From Triatoma infestans (Eukaryota > Arthropoda > Insecta > Hemiptera > Reduviidae), in the NCBI GenBank assembly GCA_011037195.1, contig JAAEAF010003335.1:94872-158871 (forward strand): a stretch of DNA of 64,000 nucleotides, given 5' to 3'. A model generated the notes under the pieces. That model did not search any database and was not told the DNA's origin. It was given only the letters and a program-made list of their open reading frames with translations. Shown here in pieces: positions 12,501-23,099 of this stretch. Every line of letters starts with the position of its first letter. Positions within the stretch are counted from its first letter, which is position 1. Made by a program: the position numbers and the translations under genes.

Positions 12501-14755
12501 TGATATTTTTGGGCATCACCATTGGTATCGGATAGAAAGTTATATGTTAAAGTTGTACTATTAGGACTCGAAGTACTATTAGGATGTCAAAAAAAATGAC
12601 CGCTTTCAATAAAAAAATCAACCCTTGTCACTGACTGCTGTAAGCCATCATTCTGCCATCTGTTGCCATCTCGCTGATCCCATTCCTTGGGGGTTTGGAA
12701 TAAAAAAAAAACCTGCACTCCAGTTTCAACTTCGGTGAAATTAGTAAATTTTCTCCCGCTAATAAAGTGTGTCATGGACCGGAACAAATGGTAATCGGAT
12801 GGAGCTAAGTCTGGACTATAGGGCGGGTGTAAAAGAAGTTCAATGCCATCAAGTTCTTCAGTTTTTTTTCTTTAGTCTGTCGGGAATTGTGTGACCGAGC
12901 ATTATCTTGCTGTAACAAAACTTGGTTGTGATTGACGCTTGGCCATTTTGAGTACATTCTTTTTAGTTGTTGACAGTAAAGATCGGAGTTCATGGAAAGT
13001 TTATTGGAAACCATTTCGTGATGAATTATTCCTTTATAGTTCCAGAAAACGCAGAAAATCTACTTTTTCTCCAATTGCCCTTTTACACTAACCGGAAATG
13101 TCGTATGACCGCGCTCCAACTATCCTGTCCCAGGATTTCGCCAGTAAAAATCCATTTCTTATCAGATGGATTTTTTTACGAGAAGTTGGCAAGTATCCAT
13201 TCTCCTAGCGGGCTGTTGAGGTGTAAGTTCATGCGGCACTACTCTTTCTTTTCCCTTTGTATGGAGATGGCGGCTAACGGTGTCTTTAGAAACTGTCAGT
13301 TTTACAGCAAGTAGTGAGGAATATTTTGAGGTTGAATTTGAACTACAGCTTCCCGTGAAACTTCATTAAGGTCAGATGATGGCCGCTCTGAACCTGTCTT
13401 TCTTTCTAAGCTCGTGTCACCCACTATTAAATTTTTGAAACTAAAGACGGGCAGTACGTGATCGAGGAATTTTTCCCCTTCGATTTCACATAGATCATGC
13501 TGTAGCCATTTCAGCTGTTGTAGCCTGTTTTTGTTTCAGGTGTGACGTACATTTGCTAACATTTCGTAAGACAAAGGTAGTCATGTTTTCTAAAAAAAAA
13601 AGCTCACAATATGAAGGGGACACAATATCTGTAAAAATACTCTATAGAGTCTAAAGATTAATATAATATTGGGTTTGTAAACATCAACGCATGTTGAAGT
13701 CATGCGGGGTCATGGAAGTTTTTTAGTTAGAAAAACGGTCATTTTTTTTTGTACACACCTTTTTTGCAAATATTTGAAATATTTTACTGGAAAAATTGTT
13801 TTAGAAGATTTTTGGGGCAGGAATAATATTAGGCTTCCCTCCAAATCGACATTTCAGGATATTGTACGAACGCAGTCAAATAATATATTTAACACATTTA
13901 AATTTATTGCAACAATTCGGTGTATGAAGAAAATCGATTGATTGGAAATACGAATTTATTGATTCTTTTCTCTATTTTCTATTATCTAACTGGACAAAAA
14001 GGGCGTGTTTATGGTTATTTAGTGATGGAACAAACAATGGGAATATGCTTTTGTAGGCTCATATTTGACTATAAGTTAAAAAAAACCATACACCTTAAAT
14101 AAATCTTCCACAGAAATGTTTAAAATAAAAGTTGTAGCTCTTTGTATGTCTAGTCAATATACCACAAGTTTAAAGAAAATTGTTGAAACCGTTTTCGAGA
14201 AAATCTTAGAAAACTGAAAAATCCATTCGGTAAAGTGGTATTTCCGATTGAGGAATTTTGATAGATAAGTCCCCCCGTCGGGACCATGCTGATACCCAAA
14301 CAAGTATGAACTTTATGCGATTTTTGTTTTTGAGTTATGCTCTTCACATACATATATATGTACATACAACATATACCATTTACTAAAAACAATTTTTTTG
14401 GACTCAGGGGGCATCAAAACGTCTATTTCCAGTGAAATCTCGATATCGAAAATATGACACGATCGCAATACTTTAATAGTATTTTTAGAAAGTAAAAATT
14501 TATTTTCTTAATATTTTTAATCAAATTTTCTGTATCTTTTACTTTGTTTATATTTTATATATTCATTTATTTTTAGATGTAGCAGAAATGGTGAGCGGTT
14601 ATGCTGAATGTATGGCTGAAGCAGTACGCTACTTGACCCAGGTGGAAAATTATCCATTGCATCATCCAGCTGTAAGGGCTCTACAGTGTCATCTGGCCGA
14701 TTATCGAAGGAAATTACTGCAGACAGCATTATACAATAGTCGTTATTCATTCTGA
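6510..14755 (+). CDS. Orange-domain-only protein of Hairy/E(spl)/Hey type (3 exons, 94 aa)
   Basis: Exons are 6510-6566, 6693-6741 and 14577-14755 (stop TGA). Junctions: GAA/GTACGA; TTCTCTTCTTAG/GCA; GAAG/GTAAAT; TTATTTTTAG/ATG. The phases fit, giving 94 residues starting MQERITPCLIDDSN. Residues about 36-80 resemble an Orange domain: GYAECMAEAVRYLTQVE, then HHPAVRALQCHLADYRRKLL. Compare the E-C-x-x-E-v-x-R-Y-L and H-L motifs that follow the bHLH in HES and Hey repressors. No basic helix-loop-helix is visible upstream, and the C-terminus (NSRYSF) lacks WRPW or YRPW. If expressed as modelled it could dimerise through the Orange region but not bind DNA by itself; that is inference. A missed upstream bHLH exon is possible, although the ATG at 6510 is not preceded by a splice acceptor. 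Intron 2 (6742-14576) is packed with P repeats, a SINE and a mariner relic. Confidence 0.68.
7200..7690 (+). repeat. P-family repeat, partial copy
   Basis: Carries the P internal segment (stretch before CAATGTATGGTTCTATC, then a block ending TGTATTTATGTTAGGGCTAA). The latter serves as the uninterrupted counterpart of the copy at 42.4-42.8 kb. Confidence 0.6.
7715..7882 (-). mobile_element. Single arm of the hammerhead-bearing retroelement family
   Basis: From CATCAGAGACATTTTCCGTGG to the ACACAC junction this matches one arm of the inverted-arm elements at 26.8, 32.7 and 59.7 kb. Only one arm is present and no clear TSD was found. Confidence 0.75.
7769..7806 (-). ncRNA. Hammerhead ribozyme motif, copy 1 (stem III palindrome damaged)
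   Basis: Minus strand: CATC, CTGAAGA, stem-loop TGGGCGAACGCCC, GAAA, ACGGTC, GATG. The core and the 4-bp stem I (GATG/CATC) are intact. The palindrome is ACGG instead of CCGG, which should weaken dimer pairing. Confidence 0.65.
8033..8400. repeat. P-family repeat fragments
   Basis: A short P start (CTTTCTGCTCGTAAGAGGAAG and the TCACCGGAAATA block) runs to about 8120. It is followed by rearranged P-internal sequence up to the next copy. Confidence 0.55.
8385..9525 (+). repeat. P-family repeat, near full-length, split by a SINE
   Basis: Starts TTTCTCTTAACGTAGTAAGAGGA, has the CACCGGAAATATACG and CGATTTTCTTC blocks, and ends GCAGTAAGAAAAGGTCGTCTGAGTG. A SINE interrupts it at 8416-8663. Confidence 0.75.
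8416..8663 (+). mobile_element. tRNA-derived SINE with 10-bp TSD
   Basis: The 5' end resembles a tRNA: A-box-like TAGCTCAGTGGTAGCACGC and B box GGTTCGAATCC. The body contains TCTTCCTAGGA.CC and a 3' part ending in GTCGGGCTGCAATAATCCCCTA. The direct repeat AGGATGTATT occurs on both sides (8406-8415 and 8664-8673), and removing the insert restores a continuous P repeat. The A and B boxes are the expected internal RNA polymerase III promoter. Related copies lie at 16.3, 22.2, 22.7, 26.5 and 42.8 kb. Confidence 0.92.
9525..9812 (+). repeat. P-family repeat 3' part, ending in a CA microsatellite
   Basis: Ends GCAGTAAGAGACAGTCATGTGAGTGTTTCACACCC followed by (CA)n, the typical P 3' terminus. Confidence 0.6.
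10255..11420 (-). repeat. P-family repeats, minus orientation
   Basis: The stretch begins with a degraded TCTGGT..CTCTTACTG terminus at about 10262. It carries reversed P blocks, and one copy ends at CTAGGAAAGGGAGTAAGAGAAAGTAAAAATAA (11033-11064). A second degraded copy follows to about 11420. Confidence 0.65.
11420..12045. other. AT-rich stretch, nothing further recognised
   Basis: About 625 bp of intronic AT-rich sequence within the Orange-domain gene. No coding signal or clear repeat boundary was seen. Confidence 0.5.
12047..12590 (+). repeat. P-family repeat, 5' part
   Basis: ACTTTCTCTCATTTTGCAATCGTGTC followed by the CACCGGAAATATA, CGTTTAGTACTACCACC and TCGAAAACGGCTCC blocks. It ends at the mariner relic; P-like sequence reappears past about 13,670. 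Confidence 0.7.
12590..13560 (-). pseudogene. Mariner-family transposase relic
   Basis: Reading the minus strand from about 13,540 gives broken frames with a mariner order of motifs. First is a region with SERPSSDLNEVSREAV and TVSKDTVSRHLH (helix-turn-helix end), then VPHELTPQQPARRMD. A catalytic block LLQQDNARSHNSR follows. After a frameshift comes PYSPDLAPSDYHLFRSM, then GRKFTNFTEVETGVQ near the C-terminus. The second and third catalytic aspartates are recognisable. Several frameshifts make it inactive. Terminal inverted repeats were not found with confidence. Confidence 0.88.
13670..14490. repeat. P-family repeat pieces in both orientations
   Basis: 13,670-14,090 holds plus-orientation internal P sequence. 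14,090-14,490 holds the reverse orientation: TAAAAGTTGTAGCTC, CGTTTTCGAGAAAATC, CCAGTGAAATCTCGATATCG. Confidence 0.6.
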
Positions 14756-15475
14756 AATTGAGACTACCCAGTTCCCGAATCCCTTCCGTCCTTCTTTTAT
14801 TTCATTTTTCTTTTCTTTTTTTGGTTTTTACATTTTCTATTTTTTCTTCCTTTTTTTTTTTTAGAAAAAAAAATAAGTTGGTAACAAGAAAAGTAAGCTC
14901 GAATACCAAATACAGGTTAGTTGCTAAAAAATTAACAGCTGTTTGTTAGAAGCCTGCATGACTGCAGGTTATAATTCTATGGAGTACGAGCACGTTCGTG
15001 GATTTAAATACATCCCGCCAACAATAACTCGTAAAATATTGTTGTTTTTTTTTTTGTTTTTCTAATAAGAAAATTCTCCATTAATTGATAATTATTTTTC
15101 ATAAAAAAGAGTAGGTATGTATTAAAACAATTTTGTTGACTTTTTTTTACTTTCTCTCTTTGTTATTAGGTTAAAATATTATAAGGTTATAAAGTGTACA
15201 ATACCATAATTTGATAGTTACTAAAATAAATCTATTTTGTGTTGACTTAATGTTTTAAAAACATGAAATTTTACTCCAAGTTTGATATTATTGAAGTAAT
15301 GTAATCAATTTTACAACCCGTACTTCTCTATAGGCTCTTAAATTTTTTAGGGAAAAAATAAAAAACGCAGCGCAAATGAGGTTGCACTTTGTGATATATT
15401 TTGTACATTAATAATTAATGTAAATATTTTTGTATTAATTTTTTTAAAATAAATATGTTAAACATGCAAATTTTC
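14756..15475 (+). other. Probable 3' UTR of the Orange-domain gene
   Basis: Mostly unique, T-rich sequence with AATAAA signals at 15357-15362 and 15448-15453, the second followed within about 60 bases by the start of repeat DNA. End placement is inferred from these signals. Confidence 0.5.
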
Positions 15476-15517
15476 TTTAATTACTTACACCATTTTTCTG
15501 TGACATAAGTTATATAT

Positions 15518-16035
15518 TTTCACTTTCTGTTACGGCTATAAGAGGAAGTATTCCGACGATTTTCGAAATTAATTTCCTCGAAAATTCAAGGTTTGCGATC
15601 CGCAGGATAGGAAGCTTTTTATTTTCCGTTTAGGCATTACCACAGACAGCGGTAAGAAGCGGTTTCTCTCAAAATCTATCAACTAGAACTACAACTTTGT
15701 GGAGTCACTTTTTTCTTTCAGTTTTCCCGATTTACTCGAAAATGGTTTCAAAAATTTTCCTTTCAGATTTTCATACTTTTTTCAGAAAATTTATCATTTA
15801 GAATTGTAATAGTTGTAGTAAGATGAAGTATTGCGATCGTGTCAAATTTAATCGTTTGCAATATTTAAACTTTGAACCCTGGTTCCTTGAAAAACATTTT
15901 GCAAAATTTTAGTTACTTTATTTGTTGCCTTAATATAACTTTTTCACACATAGACTATTACTAACTGAAGAAAATGATTTTTTTATGTTTTTTGAAGTAG
16001 CATAACAACTAAAGTCCTTTGCCCCAAAGAAGTAA
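15518..16035 (+). repeat. P-family repeat fragments
   Basis: CACTTTCTGTTACGGCTATAAGAGGAAG opens one partial copy. A second start-like block, GTAAGATGAAGTATTGCGATCGTGTC, lies at about 15,820. Confidence 0.6.
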
Positions 16036-16264
16036 TTAGTGAGAAATAGGGGTGAACGAGTGGGGAGCACTAGATAACAGTTAACTAGAGCTATAACTAT
16101 GTTCTGAGTTATACCAACCGTCTCCCTGGCATAGCGATATTCTCTTATTCTTTTACTCAGACTGTATAAAGAAATATTTCTTCAAGCAGTGAGTGTTTAT
16201 AACAGAAGACAATAACTATTAAAATTTCATTTCTCTTTGTCTTTAGACATTTATCTTGTAGATA

Positions 16265-16465
16265 TAGGTTGTTATAGTGATATTGCACTGCGATCTGAAA
16301 TATCTATTGTGCCCCTCGGAGCCTTTTCAGTGCATTGCCCATCACTGGGAAGTGAGCTGTAGATGCTCCTAGGAAGAGAAAATCTAAGGCCAGCACTGCT
16401 GGACTCGAACCGGGATCTTCGCGTTGCTAGCTCAGCACCGTACCGCTGAGCTAATTCCTTCCCTC
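16265..16465 (-). mobile_element. tRNA-derived SINE copy, minus orientation
   Basis: Same family as 8416-8663. Reversed B box GGACTCGAACC at about 16,402 and reversed A box GCTGAGCTAATTCCTTCCC at about 16,445-16,463. Body includes GCTCCTAGGAAGAGAAAATCTAAGG. Confidence 0.85.
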
Positions 16466-16477
16466 ATTAAGCAACCT

Positions 16478-17004
16478 TCTATTAAAATGATTGGAGATAT
16501 AGTAGCACTTTTAAAAAAAATTCGTTTGGAATTGAAACAATATTTAGAAGACTACTGTCAAGACGGTTAGGGAAACTGAAAAGCGTATCAAAGTTATAGA
16601 AAAGCAATAAAATTGAAGTGAGGCAAATTGATCGTGAATTAAGGAAAAGTAATGTAGTATTATTTGGAGCCTCTGAAGAATTGTCCAATTATTGGAAGTT
16701 AGATAGATTGGTTCTTGATTTCATAAAAGAAATATTGGAGGCTAATGTAAATGTTACTGATTTAGATTTTGTTTTAGACGACTGGGGAAGAGGGGTAATA
16801 AAGATAAACCCACGCTTACAGGTTTTTACTACCTTTCGTATAACTGTTGGTTATGAAGAATGCCTTCAGGTTAAAAGGGTACCCATTATGTTCATTGCAG
16901 AAAACTTCCCTTCCCAATGAGGTACTAGAGATACATAAAAAGTTGATGCCAGAATTTAGAGATGGGCGGAATGAATGGAAGTTTGTAATTTCAAAATATG
17001 ATTA
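16478..17004 (+). pseudogene. LINE ORF1-like protein remnant
   Basis: A 100-codon frame (16618-16920) reads RQIDRELRKSNVVLFGASEE, then LVLDFIKEILEANVNVTDLDFV and IAENFPS. After a frame slip it continues EIHKKLMPEFRDGRNEWKF. This is the pattern of the coiled coil plus RRM-like ORF carried by many insect non-LTR retrotransposons (conserved R-K-x-N-V-V-L-F-G and 'sedFP..v..ir..L.P'). The clade is not assigned. No reverse transcriptase of matching orientation follows. Confidence 0.65.
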
Positions 17005-17059
17005 ATTAATTATAAAGGAACCTGATTTTCGGCTCACCTCAAATAAGAAACGCCAGTTT

Positions 17060-17235
17060 TCGAATTCGCCTCCTGCGTATTCATACTTCGAATACCTACT
17101 GCTTCACATGAGGCATCTCCATTGGACTGTCAAGCAAGAGGGGGGCTGTTCTCTTCACAGATGAATCGCGATCGGATTTGTAAAATTAGGACGGTCGAAT
17201 TGATGTGTGGCGAAGGCAGAGGGAGCGCTTTATTC
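17060..17235 (+). pseudogene. Tc1-like transposase fragment
   Basis: Plus-strand reading gives HLHWTVK, then AVLFTDESRSDL, a stop, and DGRIDVWRRQRERF. This matches the Tc1-family block '..VLFSDESRF.....DGR..VWRR.GER' that contains the second catalytic aspartate. Stops are present, and the rest of the element is not visible. Confidence 0.7.
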
Positions 17236-17356
17236 AATGTACTAATTTGGACAGAGAAAAATGTAGAAGAGAAAAGTACACTGACTGAACATTGGATACA
17301 TTGACTGAGAAAAGTGAGTACCGCAAGGACTTTACATTGATTGATATAGAGAGTGA

Positions 17357-18944
17357 TTTTTTTTTTTTATGGAGGGAGGGAAAATGCCTTCGCACGAGTG
17401 TGGGACTCGCACCCACTAAAACCCCCTCCTCCCTCGCTGGCATCCGCCCACTCCGGAGCTGATAAGGTATTACTTCGGGGTGGTGCCTTGTAATATGCCC
17501 TAACGGGTCCACTCCAGACTAGCTGGACTCCGTCCCCGGGGTTCGAGGTGCCGGTTCATCTCAATAATCTTTATCCTAATTTGGTAGCTGGACGTTAAGC
17601 CCGCCTGAAAAAATAGGCATTATTTTACTTTACAATAATCTTTATCCGAAGGACCGTCCGGACAAAGATAGCAACCTTGTCCCATCGGTCTCTTCGGATG
17701 AGCATGGTCCTCACCACCGTTTCCGGGGTAACCCTCCCGATTTCAGCCTCCAGCCTTTGCCTTTCTCTCGCCCATTTTCCGCACCCAAAAAAGGTGTGGC
17801 AGGCGGCGCCCCGTATATGCACGCCGAGTCTCCCACCTTCCCCACCCTACACAGGTAAACGGCAAAACAACCGTCCCGTGAGAAAATGGGTGAGGAAGTA
17901 GTCGACCTCGCCGAGCTTTCTACTTACCCATTCCGCCAAGCTTGGGATGAGTCTTACTGTCCACCTACCACGATGCTCCTCCTCCCAACGCTCTTGCCAC
18001 CTCATCATTATGTTCCTCCTGGCTACAAAGCTGGCCTCCGCCTCTCCAATCTCGGCCTTCAACTCCCGGACTTGGCATCTCTCCCGCGCAATGAGGTCGG
18101 TAGGAGCTACCCCTGCAACCACCAAAACCGCAGGTCTTGACACAGTGCGGTACGCACTGGCGGTCCTCGACTCCCTCCTCTGCCCCGCGGCCAGCTGCCC
18201 CAGGTGTCTTTTCTTTCTTAAGGCCCTAGCCCAAACCTCGCATCGTACAAAAGGATGCCATTCGTGACGGACATGAGGAGCCGGCGTCTGCTGGCCCTCG
18301 GTCCTCCCATATTTGCCATCAGCCTGTTCAAGCTCGCAGTTACCCCCGCCTTCTCGCTGGAGCGCCGCACTTGCTCCCAGAACGTCAGGTTGGTGTCTGA
18401 ATGCACCTCCAAGTACCTGACGGAGCTCTGAGCTTTCAACGTTCTACCGTCGATCCTCAGGCCCCAAGTACTTGGGAACCGACGTCTAGTGAGCAACACT
18501 ACCTCCGTCTTCTCCGGAGTCAGACTCAAACCAAGTTCTTCTAACCAGGCAATATTATATGTGCTACCTCGTAATCCCTGGCTACTACAATCGCGGCAAT
18601 ATCGTCATAACGTCTGCGTAGCCCACCAGGAACGAGTCCTCCGGCATACCCATTCGCAGAATGCCAATATAGGCCACATTCCACAGTTCGGGACCTAAGA
18701 TAGAGCCCTTAGCTGCTCCTCCTGTAACCGTTCTACTAGGGAGTCCCTCCGCAGTATCATAGCGCAGCTCTCTGTCACTCAGGTAGCTGCGTATCACCCG
18801 CAATAGGTTTTCCGGCTTGTGGAACACCGTTTCCAGACTCGCTAATATGTTCATCCACCTTGCCGAGTTAAAGGCATTATGGACATCCATAGTTGCCAAT
18901 AGCACGACCCGCTTCGTACGCCAGGTCCCCAGCTGTGCCCTGTA
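17357..18944 (-). mobile_element. R1-clade non-LTR retrotransposon, 5'-truncated, defective
   Basis: On the minus strand it holds the reverse transcriptase palm: LLATMDVHNAFNSARW, GGAAKGSILGPELWNVAYI, then LVGYAD followed by a frameshift where YADD is expected. The thumb follows (SLTPEKTEVVLLTRRR, LRIDGRTLKAQSSVRYLEV). A C-terminal region (EVDYFLTHFLTGRLFCR, and AACHTFFGCGKWARERQRLE with the cysteine-histidine remnant) and a GC-rich 3' UTR complete it. A T-run at 17,357-17,369 is the poly(A) tail. Near-identical flanks TGATATAG..GTGA lie at 17,342-17,356 and 18,945-18,955, as expected from target-primed insertion. At over 50% GC it stands out from its surroundings. R1-clade assignment rests on the GGAA.GSILGP.LWN motif style. 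Confidence 0.9.
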
Positions 18945-19324
18945 TGATATAGTGATAACATGAGTAGAAATGACAGACTGAAATGGCAGAGTGTTTGTGA
19001 TGGTGATGTTTTCTTGAACACTGTATGTACTAGACTCAATTGTAGACTGATTGAGTTTTGGTAGCCCTTATAGATGCTTGTAGAAAACTTCCCCTACTTC
19101 TCCTTCCAGATAGTTTAGCGGGTGGTAGGGAGATGCGTTAGGGCTCATGTGACGTAGCAGTGGGACGGATTGCCAGTGTTTTTTTTTTTGTTACAGGCAA
19201 GATATGCTGCAAATCCATTACATTCTTGCTGGTAGCATATCTGCCTGCAATAACCATTAAATAGCATAAATCCAAGATATATAATAGTTTTAAGTGATGG
19301 CATTGTGGTATAGTAGAAAGCACC

Positions 19325-19690
19325 AATAATATTGAATAAACCTAATATTTGAAATTTAACATCACAGATTCCTCAGATAAAATAACTTTTTCCGATGTTT
19401 CAGATAAAAGTGATAGATTTATATCAGTGAAAATAGCATTCCTAGTTTAAAGAAAATCGTTGCTGCCGTTTATCAGAAAAAATTCTATGAAATTAAAAAA
19501 AAAAAACCTGTTCAATAAAATGGCACTCGCGGTTGACGTGTTTTGACCAAAGACATGGTATCCAAACGGAATATCAAGTTTGAGCTAGCTGCGATTTTTC
19601 CGTTCTTCAGATATTTAGTCCTCACACACACACACAGAGCATTCGCTAAAAACATTATTTTCATGCTCAGATGTCCTGAAGAGTGAGAAA
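19325..19690 (-). repeat. P-family repeat, minus orientation, partial
   Basis: Reversed P blocks: GTTTAAAGAAAATCGTTGCTGCCG, GGTATCCAAACGGAATATCAAGTTTGAGC, and a CA microsatellite at 19,621-19,636. Confidence 0.65.
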
Positions 19691-19699
19691 GTAAGAAAA

Positions 19700-20500
19700 A
19701 AAAAAAAAAGGAGAAAAATTCGCTTAAACATATTTTAAGTAAAAATAAAACTGGTGGCCTAACAAAGTGTATACATACAAAATTTGAAAGTGGTTTAAAG
19801 GAGCAAAAGTACGAGAGAGGGAGAGGGGAGTAGGGAGAAAATCGTCTATCTTCCTCGCTAGACTCATTCTCCCTTTGCCAAAAGAGCTTTTTGTGGAATA
19901 TTACATACAAAAGGTAATTTGCAAATGCTTTTAAAGAGAACCTACTGCCGTGCGGGGAGTCATGGGTAGGCCAATTTGTGAGGGTAATTTTATAAAGAAG
20001 AAGATGAGAGAGTGAGTGAGAGAGAATGAAAGTGGTAGGGCGGGAGGAGAAACCCATGGGTCTTGATTCAAAAGCATTTAAATAAGTTTGCAGATGAGTG
20101 CTTTTTATCGATTTAGTATGTGTGTATACTAGCTCAGTCTGGTGTGAGGTGCTCCAGTATATCCAGCAGCTTGGTTGCCCCCACTCTCACACTATCTCCC
20201 ACTCTCCTGTGCTAGCCACAGCCTACATAAACTTTCTTTCTCTTTCTCTCAGTGGTGCCACCATTCTCTCAGCTACCCACACCCACAATAATAAAGAGAG
20301 ACAGAAAATAAAGAGCTTTTCTCTTCTCGTTATTCAACTTGAATTATAACAATGGATTCTATTTAGGACCTCGTTCTCTGTTTAAAGAAATTAATTTGTA
20401 CTGTCACAAAAATAATTAATAAAAGTGAGAAAGAGATTTTTAATTCATTTAATTTATATAAACTTGTTTTAATATTTTAATATCCAAGGATAAATTTATT
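19700..20500. other. Unassigned sequence
   Basis: Contains a purine-rich AGAGAGTGAG tract and ORFs up to 181 codons without recognisable domains. No coding call is made. Confidence 0.4.
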
Positions 20501-20506
20501 TAAACA

Positions 20507-20870
20507 AAAAAAAATCTGTGTGAAACACTCTCACGACTTTCTCTTACTGAAATTCTCTTACAGTTGTAAGTTTACTAATTTTCTTTAAACCTTATAATTC
20601 TTAATATTTACCAGACTTCAATTTAATCTTAATAAAACCACTTTTTTGAGAAAAGACAAAAATCCTTCAATGAACTTTCTCGCGAAAAAGTTTTCAAATA
20701 AAAGTGTTATGTCTCAGTATTTATAGTTAGTACACCAAATTCAATTTAATTTAATATGTCGGTATTTTTTTGGAGAAAATTGCGGAAAACAGAAAAAAAA
20801 AAAACTGTTCAGTTAAAGCCATTTCCGCATAACCGATTTTCGAATATTTTGGCAATATATTTAATTCTTT
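20507..20870 (-). repeat. P-family repeat, minus orientation, with terminal hairpin
   Basis: Opens AAATCTGTGTGAAACACTCTCACGACTTTCTCTTACTG, the reverse complement of the P 3' terminus, followed by reversed P internal sequence. Confidence 0.75.
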
Positions 20871-20933
20871 AACTTTAAATAATATTATTTAACTGCCGTG
20901 AGAAAACTTGTCACAGGTGTATGATCACAGGCA

Positions 20934-22010
20934 ATTTTTTTTTTTTTTTTTTTACTCAAACTGATGCATGTTACAGAATCTCTTCTGGTCGTAGAAAAGT
21001 CTTGGGAAACGTTGTCCAGTACAGTGCTTTTGACATCCTCTGCATTTCAGAGCTCCTTGGAGAGATTTGCCGCTTATCCTTCATGAAGGAAGGATTTTGC
21101 GCCTTTCCTTTCACCAGAGTCCGGCCAACTCATTCTCTAATACACAATCATGCCGTAGCGCCTACAATCATCGTTGTACTGAACACACATTACTATGGAG
21201 ATGTTGGAAAAAAAACTTGCTCATTATTTCGAGTGCATTGTGCTAAGCCATAACTTTCTAGATTACCAGGAGTATCCAACCAAAGAAGAGTCCTTTCAGA
21301 ATATTCTTGCAGTTAAGTGCACTTATTTATAACTTGTTACCACGATAAAGACGCTTTTAAAAAAACTTTTTAAATTTATTAACCTTACAGATTATAAAGT
21401 TACGAGAAAATTTACTAAAAACAGCATGATTTAAAATGAAACAAACAATTGATAAAACAAAACAAAAAAATAACATTAAAGATATACGCAAAAATATAAA
21501 TAAATTTATATATAGTTAGCAAGAGTGTTTAGGTTAGTGTTCAAATGTAAATAAAAACAAAACTAAAAACTGTTAAGTTTGTCCATTCATAAACAACATT
21601 GGCTCAAAGCAACTTGGAACAAGACCAAGTCCTTTGGCAATTTGACAGTACAAAAATAACTTGTACGGGGACGTAGAGGGCGGGAGGAAGGGGAGAGCAG
21701 CTACCGTCTCTGATAAATATACAAACTGGATGGTAGATAATCAAATCAACCAATACGGAAACCTTTATTACTAAAGGTAAACAACAGCTCGTCACATTAT
21801 ATGTCGTCATATTGATGACGGCTGTCACATCATTGTATTTCATTCATAAAATTTTATCATTTTTAATGTACATGATCAATCAATGATAAATTTAATTATA
21901 CATTGCTTAGATTTATTATTACTTTTTTATTGTCGCCTCATATACTTTGAGGTAGGTTTTTAATTAAATCACTTTATTTAATTTTATTAATTCAGCTTTG
22001 ATGGATGATT
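20934..22010. other. T-run and unassigned sequence
   Basis: A run of about 20 T at 20,934-20,953 precedes moderately GC-rich DNA to about 21,300 containing a 110-codon ORF. The layout resembles the 3' end of a minus-strand retroelement, but no protein motif was found. The rest is AT-rich. Confidence 0.35.
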
Positions 22011-22014
22011 TAAT

Positions 22015-22070
22015 TCTACAAAATCTGGTGTGAAACACTCGCACGACTTTCTCTTACGGCAGGTTACACA
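22015..22070 (-). repeat. P-family repeat terminus, minus orientation
   Basis: AAATCTGGTGTGAAACACTCGCACGACTTTCTCTTACGG: hairpin terminus and start of a reversed P copy, then AT-rich DNA. Confidence 0.75.
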
Positions 22071-22231
22071 GATTTAACAAGTGTTTAAACAGATTTAAGT
22101 GACAATTCCTTTTTAAACTTAAATTATGCATTATAAATGTAATATAAATTATATTATGAACTATAATTAATTATATTATATTATTAATTAATTATATTAT
22201 TATTTTTTTTTAATTTAAGGCGCGTCAAAAT

Positions 22232-22372
22232 ATAAAGTCGTTGGCGCCCGGAGCCTTCTCAGTGCATTGCCGGTCTCCGGAGAGTGAGGTGAGAAAAGAA
22301 AATCTTAGGGGAGCACAGCTGGACTCAAACTCGGGAACTCCGCATGGGAGTCCAGTGCCGTAACCTCCCTTA
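22232..22372 (-). mobile_element. tRNA-derived SINE copy, truncated
   Basis: Retains the CGGAGCCTTCTCAGTGCATTGC part and a degraded reversed B box (GGACTCAAACTCGGGA). The A-box end is largely lost. Confidence 0.75.
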
Positions 22373-22724
22373 TATTATTATTATTTTACATTTATATATG
22401 TATATATGTATAATAGTTTTAATTATTATTTATTATAACTATTATATATTATATATAAATTAATTATATTATTAATCATAATTAAATATATTATATTATT
22501 AATATACATATATAATATATATTTAAATTATATTAAACTTATATATTATATACTTATACTTTTAACATATGCTTGTCTTTAATTTTAAATTATTTGGGGA
22601 ATCTTACAGTGACTTTTTTGTAGAAACCGTACCCACCACGTCCCCCAAAATGTTTAAATGAACTTTCTCAGAAACGAATTCTCCGTAAAAGAGATAGGAC
22701 TCTGTATTCATAGTTGTATATTGT

Positions 22725-23092
22725 TGTAGGGGATTATTGCACTGCGACCTGAAAGATCTATTGTGCCCCCGGAGCCTTCTCCAAGCAGTGTTTTCTAGCT
22801 ATAGACTATATCGCTCATCACCAGGCAGTGAGTTGTAGAGGCTCCTAAAAAGAGAAAAGCTAAGGGCAGCATGGCGCCGCGTTGCTAGTCCGGCGTGCTA
22901 CCACTGAGCTAATTTTCCGGCGCGCTCCCTTGCCTTTCGCCAATTAACTAGGAACGGAGACCCTAGTTTGTGTACTGTGTTTGTCCTTGTCTGTAAAGTG
23001 TAGAGTGTATGTAGTTTAAGGTATTGTGCACTGTTCTGATGAAGTACATGGAGTACTGAGCTTTGGTAACCCGTGGGGTCGCTACTCCCCAA
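22725..23092 (-). mobile_element. Composite SINE: tRNA-derived unit plus an extra upstream segment, minus orientation
   Basis: 22,725-22,925 is the SINE body. 22,926-23,092 (CTAGTTTGTGTACTGTG to CGTGGGGTCGCTACTCCCC) matches, in the opposite orientation, the DNA preceding the SINE at 26,340-26,500. The two copies therefore share a unit of about 370-400 bp longer than the other SINE copies. Confidence 0.75.
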
Positions 23093-23099
23093 GTAACTG

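Noticed and set aside
12967..13314. 115-codon plus-strand ORF
   Set aside because: Antisense shadow of the mariner transposase relic.
17886..18267. Overlapping plus-strand ORFs in GC-rich DNA
   Set aside because: Antisense shadows of the R1-clade reverse transcriptase; the minus strand carries the recognisable motifs.
19512..20057. 181-codon minus-strand ORF
   Set aside because: Low-complexity F/S/L-rich frame produced by a purine-rich tract and P repeat sequence; no domain.
20921..21253. 110-codon plus-strand ORF after a T-run
   Set aside because: Begins in the homopolymer and has no recognisable domain; left as unassigned sequence.
23035..23090. CTGATGA followed by an AGTAC/GTACT stem in the composite SINE segment (also CTGACGA in the 26.4-kb copy)
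   Set aside because: GAAA does not follow the stem in either copy, so the hammerhead core is incomplete.
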